Shown piece after piece: positions 18,712 to 25,610 of a DNA stretch of 44,427 nucleotides; position 1 is the first letter of the stretch, and each line of letters starts with the position of its first letter. The notes beneath the pieces were generated by a model, which saw only the letters and a list, made by a program, of their open reading frames with translations, was not told where the DNA came from and ran no database searches. The position numbers and the translations under genes were made by a program. The stretch comes from Planctomycetota bacterium (GTDB lineage: Bacteria; Planctomycetota; UBA1135; GCA-002686595), in assembly GCA_016795205.1 (NCBI GenBank), contig JAEUHZ010000002.1, forward strand, positions 1 to 44,427, given 5' to 3'.

Positions 18712-19371
18712 TCAGACGATCTGGAGCAGCTCGTGGAGCGGCTTCTTGACGAGTGCGGCCGCCGGCACGCGGCAATCGTCGGCGGGGTGGCCGACGGGGA
18801 TCAGCACGAAGGGCTTCTCGTGCTTGGGCCGGCCCAAGAGCTCCTGGAGGAAGCCCATCGGGCTCGGTGTGTGCGTCAGGGTCGCGAGCCCGGCGTGCTG
18901 CGCGGCCGCCAGGAACATCCCGACTGCGATGCCGACCGACTCGTTCACGTAGTAGTGCTGCGCGTCGTCGTCGCCGCGCGTCAGCTTGAACACGACGACC
19001 AGCCAGGGCGCGACCTCCAGGAACGGCTTCGACGCGTCCGTGCCCAGCGGCGCGAGGTCCGCGAGCCACTCGGCGCTGGCGCGGCGCGCGTAGAACTCGC
19101 GCTCCTCGGCCTCGGCCGCGGCGCGGATCCGCCGCTTCACTCCCGGGTCGCGCACGGCGACGAAACGCCAGGGTTGCTTGTTCGCGCCGCTGGGCGCGGA
19201 GCCGGCGGCCCGCACCAGCCACTCGATCGTGGCCTGCGAGACGGGTCGGTCGCTGAAGTCGCGCACGGTGCGGCGCTTCGACAGGACCGCGTGGAACTCG
19301 CGCGCGGCCTCCTCGGGCGGCAAGCTCGGCACGTGGCGGTCGGAGTAGGGGACGAACACGGGCGCGCTCAT
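18712..19371 (-). CDS. Nitroreductase-family flavoprotein, iodotyrosine deiodinase-like
   Basis: A 219-residue FMN-dependent enzyme of the nitroreductase superfamily. KRRTVRDFSDRPV near residue 32 supplies the FMN-phosphate arginines, and APSGANKQPWRFVAV follows. AEAEEREFYARRAS and LAPLGTDASKPFLEVAPW match the active-site lid of the iodotyrosine deiodinase (IYD) subgroup better than ordinary NfsA/NfsB enzymes. The C-terminal THTPSPMGFLQELLGRP plus EKPFVLIPVGHPADDCRVP is also the IYD pattern. Known IYD enzymes reductively dehalogenate iodotyrosine; bacterial homologues exist, but the physiological substrate here is open. It lies 51 bases downstream of the ROK kinase gene and 121 bases upstream of the CAP-like gene, all on the minus strand. 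Subgroup assignment rests on motif recall. Confidence 0.85.
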   Translation of the reverse strand: MSAPVFVPYSDRHVPSLPPEEAAREFHAVLSKRRTVRDFSDRPVSQATIEWLVRAAGSAPSGANKQPWRFVAVRDPGVKRRIRAAAEAEEREFYARRASAEWLADLAPLGTDASKPFLEVAPWLVVVFKLTRGDDDAQHYYVNESVGIAVGMFLAAAQHAGLATLTHTPSPMGFLQELLGRPKHEKPFVLIPVGHPADDCRVPAAALVKKPLHELLQIV

Positions 19372-19422
19372 GGCGCGATCCTACGCAGCGGCCGCGCGCG
19401 CGGGACGCCCGCTGACCCGACC

Positions 19423-20397
19423 TCACAGCAGCGCCGCGCCGACCGCCCCGGCCAGGTCGCCCAGGTGCGAGACGCGCACGCTCGGCGGACGCTCGGCGCG
19501 GAACAGGTGCGGCTGCATGGCCGCGGCGATCCGTTCGGCGTACTCGGGCCCCAGGCGTGTCCCCAGGCCGCCCCCGACCACGACGCCCTCGACGTCGAGC
19601 AGGTTCACGGCCGAGGCAGCGCCGGCCGCGATGGCGCGCACGGCGCGATCCACGAGGCGCCCGGCGAGCTCGTCGCCGTCCTCCAGGGCCCGGGCCCACA
19701 CGCCGCTCGTGAGGCGCTCGCGGTTCTTGCGGGCCGCGATCTTGAAGAGGCGCGTGGGCGTTCCGCGCGCCGCGAGACGCCGCGCGCGCTCCTCGAGCGC
19801 CCGCCGGCCGGCGTAGGCCTCGACGCACCCGCGCCGTCCGCACGGACAGCGCCGGCCGCCGATCGAGACCACCACGTGCCCGATCTCGCCGGCCGCGCCG
19901 CGCCCGTGCCAGCGCTCGCCGCGCAGCACGACGCCGCCGCCCACGCCCGTACCCCACCAGACGCCGACGAACGAGGCCAGGTCCGCGCCCGCGCCCAGGC
20001 GGGCCTCGGCGTCGAGCGCGACGCCCACGTCGTTGCCGAGCACCACGCGCGGAGCGCGGACCTCGGCTTCGAGCTCGCGCGCGACGAGCTCGGCCAGCGG
20101 CACTGCGCCGTCGAAGCCGGAGAGGTTGCGCGCGCCGCTCACGGTGCCCTGCTGCACGTCGACGGAACCCGGCGTGCCGATGCCCAGGCGCGCGGGCAGC
20201 GCGACCGAGGCTGCGCGCGCCGCGTCGTGCGCCGCGCTCGCGATCGCGGCGGCCACCGAGCCGGGTCCGCCCTCGACGGGCGTCGCGCGCCGCGCGCTGC
20301 CCAACACCGCGCCGTCCGGGCCGACGATCGCGGCCTGGATCTTCGTGCCGCCCAGATCGACGCCAGCGCGCACGGGGAGCGTTCGTTCCTCGGTCAT
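19423..20397 (-). CDS. ROK-family sugar kinase (glucokinase-like)
   Basis: A 324-residue ROK protein. The N-terminal ATP-binding phosphate-1 motif is VDLGGTKIQAAIVGPDG near residue 13. The sugar-binding/catalytic core has LGNDVGVALDAEARLGAG and WWGTGVGGGVVLRG. The ROK signature GRGAAGEIGHVVV is followed by the zinc-binding CPCGRRGCVEAYAG. There is no N-terminal helix-turn-helix, so it is an enzyme, not a NagC/XylR-type repressor; most likely it phosphorylates glucose or a related hexose in the cytoplasm. A long insertion with basic residues (TPTRLFKIAARKNRERL) between the zinc motif and the C-terminal lobe is not unusual. It sits between the lectin gene and the nitroreductase gene on the same strand, but gaps of 107 and 51 bases leave co-transcription uncertain. 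Confidence 0.93.
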   Translation of the reverse strand: MTEERTLPVRAGVDLGGTKIQAAIVGPDGAVLGSARRATPVEGGPGSVAAAIASAAHDAARAASVALPARLGIGTPGSVDVQQGTVSGARNLSGFDGAVPLAELVARELEAEVRAPRVVLGNDVGVALDAEARLGAGADLASFVGVWWGTGVGGGVVLRGERWHGRGAAGEIGHVVVSIGGRRCPCGRRGCVEAYAGRRALEERARRLAARGTPTRLFKIAARKNRERLTSGVWARALEDGDELAGRLVDRAVRAIAAGAASAVNLLDVEGVVVGGGLGTRLGPEYAERIAAAMQPHLFRAERPPSVRVSHLGDLAGAVGAALL

Positions 20398-20504
20398 GGA
20401 GCGTGCATCGGCAGATCGGGGGTCGCGCCAGAAGCACGCGGCGCGGAGCTCCCGGATGGGGGCCGCCGCGCCGCGCGCGCCGCGCGATCGATCCGGAAGT
20501 CAGC

Positions 20505-21851
20505 TCATGGGTTCCAGGTCACGGAGAGCCCGTTCGAGAGGTTGAACGTGCTCGGCGTGCAGAACGCCGCCGCGTTGCGGTACCAGACCTGATAGACGCG
20601 CGTGTCGCCCGCCGCGCACAGCCCGCGCACGGACACCGCCGGGTCGCCCGTGACCGGGTACTGCGAGGCGCCGCCGCTGTTCGACTTGGTGCCCAGGCGG
20701 ATCACCGTGCCGCCCGCGCAGCGCAGGCCGTCGCCGAACGCGACGCCGGCGCCGCTGGCGATCGACTGCGAGCCCTGGAAGTAGAGCGCGCTGCTGTTCG
20801 GCATCTGGGAACCCGCGAGGACCAGCGTGTCGCTGGCGATGCTGGCCGAGCCCGACGCGTCGAGCTTGCCGCCGATGCCCAGCGAGCTGAGGCAGCCTTC
20901 GTTGGCGCCCGGCGCGCTGGCGTTGCCGCACGGGCAGGCCGCGCCGCTGCCGTCGCCGGGGCACAGCGGCGTGCCGGCCGAGCCGCCGACCTCGACGACG
21001 CCGTGCGGGTTGGCGTGGTAGCCCGTCGGCGCGTTCGCCAGGTCGTTCCAGAACGCCAGCGGGTTGTTCTTGCGCATCGCCGCGTAGTGCTCGGTGCCGT
21101 TGGCGTTGTTCGGCTCGTTCAGGTCCCAGTTCGTGTACGTCACCGGCGAGCCGTCGATCCACACGAAGTTGCCCTCCTGGGCCGCGTCGGTGAGCCCGAT
21201 CCACAGGTCGCGGTCGACTCCCTGCCAGTTGTGCCACTGGGCATTGATCCAGTCGTGCTCCGCTTGATCGTTCACGGTCGCGAGGTTCCCGCCCAGCGCC
21301 ACGGCCGTGGCCTGCGCCGCGGTCCACGACCCGCCGGCGAGCAGGTGGTACGTGTGGCCGTTCGCGGGGTTCACGCGCGTGTCCAACACGCTGAGCTGCC
21401 CGACGGGGGCGATGCTCATGGTGCCCGTGCCGCCCAGGGCGCCCGGGTAGTTGCCCAGGCGGATCAGGTACGTCGTGCCGTTGGTGGCGACGATGTCGAG
21501 CGAGGTCTGCAGGCCGCAAGCATCGTCGTTGCAGGCGATCACGGGGCCGGCGCAGCCGCCCTGCAGCACGGCGATCTTCGAGTCCATCGACGTCCCGCCG
21601 CAGGTCGAGATCGTGAACCCGCCACTCGCCGGCGCGGTCCAGGCGAACCAGACGTCGTTCGTGATGTCCTGCTGGCTGAAGAAGTTGCACAGCGCGTCCG
21701 GAACGCCGTCCGTGGTCGCGGCGGAATTGTCGAAGGCGAAGCTGCCCGTGCCGCTGATGGGCTGCGCGTTGGCGCACAGGTCCGCGCCTTGGGCGGAGGC
21801 GGTCGCGCAGGGGACGAGGAGGGCGGCGAGGAGGGCGAAACGGGAGTGCAT
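20505..21851 (-). CDS. Secreted C-type lectin protein with CPCGN C-terminal domain
   Basis: A 448-residue exported protein with a signal peptide cleaving near ATASAQG. Residues about 24-150 resemble the pre-peptidase C-terminal (PPC-like) beta-sandwich: ITNDVWFAWTAPASGGF, STCGG, ACNDDACG, GTTYLIRLGNY. Residues about 165-285 form a C-type lectin-like domain with GHTYHLLAGGSWTAAQATA, LATVNDQAEHDWI, LWIGLTDAAQEGNFVWIDG, the EPNN sugar/calcium loop and FWNDLAN. The EPN triplet is the mannose-type signature in true Ca-dependent lectins. Residues 296-448 are the Cys-rich domain also found at the end of the protein at 2612-3871 (GDGSGAACPCGN to STFNLSNGLSVTWNP). Likely an extracellular carbohydrate-binding protein; the partner is unknown. 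Confidence 0.88.
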   Translation of the reverse strand: MHSRFALLAALLVPCATASAQGADLCANAQPISGTGSFAFDNSAATTDGVPDALCNFFSQQDITNDVWFAWTAPASGGFTISTCGGTSMDSKIAVLQGGCAGPVIACNDDACGLQTSLDIVATNGTTYLIRLGNYPGALGGTGTMSIAPVGQLSVLDTRVNPANGHTYHLLAGGSWTAAQATAVALGGNLATVNDQAEHDWINAQWHNWQGVDRDLWIGLTDAAQEGNFVWIDGSPVTYTNWDLNEPNNANGTEHYAAMRKNNPLAFWNDLANAPTGYHANPHGVVEVGGSAGTPLCPGDGSGAACPCGNASAPGANEGCLSSLGIGGKLDASGSASIASDTLVLAGSQMPNSSALYFQGSQSIASGAGVAFGDGLRCAGGTVIRLGTKSNSGGASQYPVTGDPAVSVRGLCAAGDTRVYQVWYRNAAAFCTPSTFNLSNGLSVTWNP

Positions 21852-21953
21852 GGGGGGCTCCGAGGGACCGAGAGGGACCTCTTCACCCTACTGTGGGTTC
21901 CGGATCCTGGCAGCCTCCGCGGCGCGCCACGCTGCGTTAGGCTCGCGTACTCC

Positions 21954-24155
21954 ATGCTCCCGGCCCTCGTCGCCCTGCTGCTTCCGGTGCCCGCGGGCTG
22001 GCAGGGCGAGGACCCCTTCGAGACCCGCGTGCTGCCCGTGCTCGAGGCACGCTGCTTCGGCTGCCACGACGGCGACGACGCCGAAAGCGGGTTCGACCTG
22101 GCGGCCTTGTCGGGCGACCTCGCGGTCGAGGCTGGTGCCTGGCGCGCGGTGCGCAAGCGCGTGGCGCGCGGGGAGATGCCGCCCAGGAACAAGGCGCCGC
22201 TCGCGCCCGACGACCGCGCTGCGCTCGTGGCCTGGATCGACGCCGTCCTGCCGCCGGAGCCGGCGCCGGACGACGAGGCCGCCGGCCCCCTGTTGCGGCG
22301 CCTGAATCGCCGCGAGTACGCGCACACGATCCGCGACCTGTTCGGCGTGGCGATCGAGGCCCACGAGCTCCCCGCGGACGAGGTCGGTCACGGGTTCGAC
22401 ACGCTCGGCGCCGTGCTGTCGACCTCCGAGCTCCTGCTCGAGGCGCATCTGCGCCTCGCGGAACGCGTGGCCGAGCGCGCCGTGCTCTTGCCCGATCCGC
22501 CCGAGCCGCCGCGGCGGCGCGTCGACGGCGCCAAGCTCGGCGCGGGCAAGGCGAGCGGCGCGCGCGGGCGCTTCCGCGCCCTGCACTCGAATGGCGAGGT
22601 CACGCTCTCGCACGAGCTGCCGCGCGAGGGCGAGTACGCCGTGCGCGTCCGCGTCCACGGCGACCAAGCCGGTCCCGAGCCGTGTCGGCTGGCGCTCCTG
22701 GCCGAGAAGCGCGAGGTCGCGCGCTCCGAAGTGCCCGAGCGCGCGCCCGAGGGGCGCGTCGTCGAGGCCTATCTGCGACTCCCCGCCGGCAAGGCGCGCT
22801 TCGCGGTCGCGTTCTTGAACGACTACTGGGCGCCGAACGACCCCGATCCCGCGCAGCGCGACCGCAACCTGGTCGTCGAGTGGCTGGAAATCGAGGGTCC
22901 GCTCGACGCACCGTCGCCGTCCCGCTACCAGCGGGAAGAGCTCGACCCGCGCACGCGCGGCACGCTGCGCCACGTCGTCGAGCGGCTCCTGCGCCGTGCG
23001 TGGCGGCGCCCCGTGGACGCCGAGGAGGTCGCGCGCGTCGTGGCGCTGGCCTCGGCGGAGCAGGGCTTCGAGCGTTCCGTGCGCGTGGCGATCGTGGCGG
23101 CGCTCGCGAGCCCCGAGTTCCTGTACCGGCCGGAGGTCCCGCTCCGGGATCCGCGCGGCACCGAGCGGCTCGGCCCGCACGCGGTCGCGGCGCGCCTGTC
23201 GTACTTCCTGTGGAGCAGCACGCCCGACCGCGAGCTGTCGGAGCTCGCGGACCACGACGACCTGCGCCTGCGCGGCCAGGTGCGCCGCATGGTCGCCGAC
23301 GCACGCTCGCAGGCCTTGTCGGAGGGCTTCGCGGTGCAGTGGCTGCAGCTCGGGCGCCTGGAGCAGGCCACGCCGGATCCGACGCGCTTTCCCGAGTTCG
23401 ACGAAGCGCTGCGGGCCTCGTTGCGAGCCGAGGCGACGCTGCTGTTCGATTCCGTGCTGCGCGAGCGACGGCCGGCGCGCACGCTGCTCGATCCTGGCTA
23501 CACGTTCCTCGACGAGCGTCTCGCGCGGCACTACGGCCTGGCGGGCGTCGAGGGGCCGGCGCTGCGGCGCGTGCCGCTCGATCCCGGTGCGCGCGGCGGC
23601 GTGCTGGGTCTGGGCGCCGTGCTGACGGCCACGAGCTATCCCACGCGCACGAGCCCCTCGGCGCGCGGCAAGTTCGTGCTCGAGGCGCTCCTGGGCGCGC
23701 CGCCGCCGCCGCCGCCGCCCGGCGTGGGCGTGCTGGCCGAGGCCAGCGACGGAGCGCACGCACGACCGCTGCGCGAGCGGCTGGAGGCGCATCGCAACGA
23801 TCCGGCCTGCGCCGCGTGCCATGCGGCCATCGATCCGATCGGGTTCGGGCTGGAGAACTTCGATGCGACCGGACGCTGGCGCACGCGCGACGGGCGCCAC
23901 GCGATCGACGCGCGCGGCGCGCTCACCGATGGGCGCGCCTTCGCCGGGCCGGCGGAGCTCAAGGCGCTCTTGGCGGCGGATCCGGCCTTCGTGCGCACGC
24001 TCTTCGAGCAGCTCGCGATCTACGCCTTGGGGCGCGGGCTCACCCCGGACGACCAAGCCTGGATCAAGCCCGCGATCGCGGCGGCGGGGCGCGACCCGAC
24101 CCTGATCGGCCTGATCGAGGAGCTGGTCGAGTCCGAGGCGTTCCGAGCGCCCTGA
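21954..24155 (+). CDS. Planctomycete cytochrome protein, DUF1587/1592/1595/1588/1585 architecture
   Basis: A 733-residue protein with a signal peptide (LPALVALLLPVPAG). The N-terminal planctomycete cytochrome C-like module contains CFGCH (C34, C37, H38). DUF1587 follows (LLRRLNRREYAHTIRDLFGV), then a beta-rich carbohydrate-binding-like section (ELPREGEYAVRVRVHG). DUF1595 (LLRRAWRRPVDAEEVARVVALA) leads into DUF1592 (ALASPEFLYRPE, RLSYFLWSSTPDREL), DUF1588 (ATSYPTRTSPSARGKFVLEALLG) and DUF1585 at the end. A second heme-type motif, CAACH, lies in the C-terminal half (C619, C622, H623), so the protein may bind two hemes. It is followed after 27 bases by the DUF1552 gene, its usual partner in Planctomycetota. 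The pair is thought to work outside the cytoplasm; the reaction is not established. Start at 21954 chosen by the signal peptide. Confidence 0.9.
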   Translation: MLPALVALLLPVPAGWQGEDPFETRVLPVLEARCFGCHDGDDAESGFDLAALSGDLAVEAGAWRAVRKRVARGEMPPRNKAPLAPDDRAALVAWIDAVLPPEPAPDDEAAGPLLRRLNRREYAHTIRDLFGVAIEAHELPADEVGHGFDTLGAVLSTSELLLEAHLRLAERVAERAVLLPDPPEPPRRRVDGAKLGAGKASGARGRFRALHSNGEVTLSHELPREGEYAVRVRVHGDQAGPEPCRLALLAEKREVARSEVPERAPEGRVVEAYLRLPAGKARFAVAFLNDYWAPNDPDPAQRDRNLVVEWLEIEGPLDAPSPSRYQREELDPRTRGTLRHVVERLLRRAWRRPVDAEEVARVVALASAEQGFERSVRVAIVAALASPEFLYRPEVPLRDPRGTERLGPHAVAARLSYFLWSSTPDRELSELADHDDLRLRGQVRRMVADARSQALSEGFAVQWLQLGRLEQATPDPTRFPEFDEALRASLRAEATLLFDSVLRERRPARTLLDPGYTFLDERLARHYGLAGVEGPALRRVPLDPGARGGVLGLGAVLTATSYPTRTSPSARGKFVLEALLGAPPPPPPPGVGVLAEASDGAHARPLRERLEAHRNDPACAACHAAIDPIGFGLENFDATGRWRTRDGRHAIDARGALTDGRAFAGPAELKALLAADPAFVRTLFEQLAIYALGRGLTPDDQAWIKPAIAAAGRDPTLIGLIEELVESEAFRAP

Positions 24156-24182
24156 GGCGCGCCGTGTGAGGATGGGGGCACG

Positions 24183-25508
24183 ATGACGAACCTGGACCGG
24201 AGGACGATCCTGCGCGGAGCGGGCGCCGTGATGGCGCTGCCGCTGCTCGAGTCCTTGTCGACCCCGGCCCGCGCCGGCGAGCGCGCCGTCAGCGCACCGC
24301 GCCGCCTGGTCTTCGTCTACGCGCCGAACGGCGTGAACCGCGAGGCCTGGACGCCTCCCGCGAAGGGGACGCTCGACGCGCTGCCGCCGACGCTCGAGCC
24401 GCTCGCGCCGTGGCGCGCGGATCTCCTGGTCGTGGGTGGCCTGGCGCTGCACACTGCGCGCGCCAACGGCGACGGACCGGGCGACCACGCGCGCGCGAAC
24501 GCGGCCTTCCTGACCTGCTCGCAGCCGCGCAAGGCGGACGGCGCGATCCACGTCGGCGTCAGCATCGACCAGCTCGTGGCGCGGCGCATCGGCGACCGCA
24601 CGCGCTTCCGCTCGATCCAGCTCGGCTGCGAGGACGGCGCGCAGTCGGGGCAGTGCGATTCGGGTTACGCCTGCGCCTACTCCAGCAACCTGTCGTGGGC
24701 GGGCCCCAGCACGCCGATCCCCAAGGAGGTCGACCCGCGGCGGCTGTTCGACCGCCTGTTCCGCGACGGCGACCTCGAGGAGAGCGAGGAGCAGCGCGCC
24801 GAGCGGATCGCGCGCCGCCGCAGCGTGCTGGACCTCGTGCGCGAGGACGCGCGGCGGCTGGCCACGCGGCTCTCCACGAGCGACCGCCGCAAGCTCGAGG
24901 AGTACCAGGAGGCCGTGCGCGAGCTGGAGCGGCGCCTGGACGGCGCGGCACGCGGCGGCGGCGACGTGCCCGACTCCGCGCGCCCGGCCGGGATCCCCAA
25001 GGACCGCGGCGAGCACGCGCGCCTGCTCGCCGACGTGCTCGTGCTGGCGCTGGCCGCGGACGCCACCCGCATCGCGACGTTCGCCCTGGCCAACGAGGGC
25101 AGCAACTTCAGCCACCGCGCGATCGGCGTGCCCCAGGGCCACCACGAGATCAGCCACCACGGCAACGACCCGGCCAAGCGCGCGGGCGTGGCGCTCATCG
25201 ACCGCTTCCACGTCGAGTGCTTCGCGCACCTCGTCCGGCGCCTGGCCGAGACCGAGGAGCGCGGCGCGCGCCTGCTCGACTCCGTCGACGTGCTCTACGG
25301 CTCGGGGATCGGCGACGGGAACCGCCACGACCACGCGGACCTGCCCGTGCTGCTCGTGGGCGGCGGCCTGCGCGGCGGGCGGCACGTGGACGCCGCGGCG
25401 GGGGTCAAGGAGACGCCGCTCGCGAACCTGCACGTGACGCTGGCGCGGCGCGCGGGGGCAGGGGTGGAGCGGTTCGCGGATTCGACGGGGGTCGTGGAGT
25501 TCCTGTAG
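24183..25508 (+). CDS. DUF1552 family Tat-exported protein
   Basis: A 441-residue protein with a twin-arginine signal (RRTILRGAGAVMALPLLESL, arginines at positions 6-7), so it is exported folded, perhaps with a cofactor. Typical DUF1552 features are RRLVFVYAPNGVNREAWTP near residue 41, DLLVVGGLALHTA, GDGPGDHARANAAFLT, HVGVSIDQLVARRIG, ESEEQRAERIARRRSVLDLV and HHEISHHGNDP near residue 320, ending with a YGSGIGDGNRHDHADLPVLLVGG segment. The His-rich conserved motifs resemble metal or phosphatase-like sites of the sulfatase/DUF1501 kind, but no activity is established. It starts 27 bases after the DUF1592 gene, in a two-gene operon. It converges on the ABC permease gene with a 102-base gap in which I see no clear terminator. 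Confidence 0.93.
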   Translation: MTNLDRRTILRGAGAVMALPLLESLSTPARAGERAVSAPRRLVFVYAPNGVNREAWTPPAKGTLDALPPTLEPLAPWRADLLVVGGLALHTARANGDGPGDHARANAAFLTCSQPRKADGAIHVGVSIDQLVARRIGDRTRFRSIQLGCEDGAQSGQCDSGYACAYSSNLSWAGPSTPIPKEVDPRRLFDRLFRDGDLEESEEQRAERIARRRSVLDLVREDARRLATRLSTSDRRKLEEYQEAVRELERRLDGAARGGGDVPDSARPAGIPKDRGEHARLLADVLVLALAADATRIATFALANEGSNFSHRAIGVPQGHHEISHHGNDPAKRAGVALIDRFHVECFAHLVRRLAETEERGARLLDSVDVLYGSGIGDGNRHDHADLPVLLVGGGLRGGRHVDAAAGVKETPLANLHVTLARRAGAGVERFADSTGVVEFL

Positions 25509-25610
25509 CGCGGCGGCCCCACAGCGTGGACGGCCGATCTGGGCTCGCCCTGTCGTTCAGGCGGCGACGCAGGCGCAGCGGTGCGCACGGGATGGGCTCA
25601 GCCGAGAGCG

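Noticed and set aside
21888..25433. 1181-codon minus-strand open frame
   Set aside because: Antisense shadow of the DUF1592 and DUF1552 genes; rich in Arg, Gln and His.
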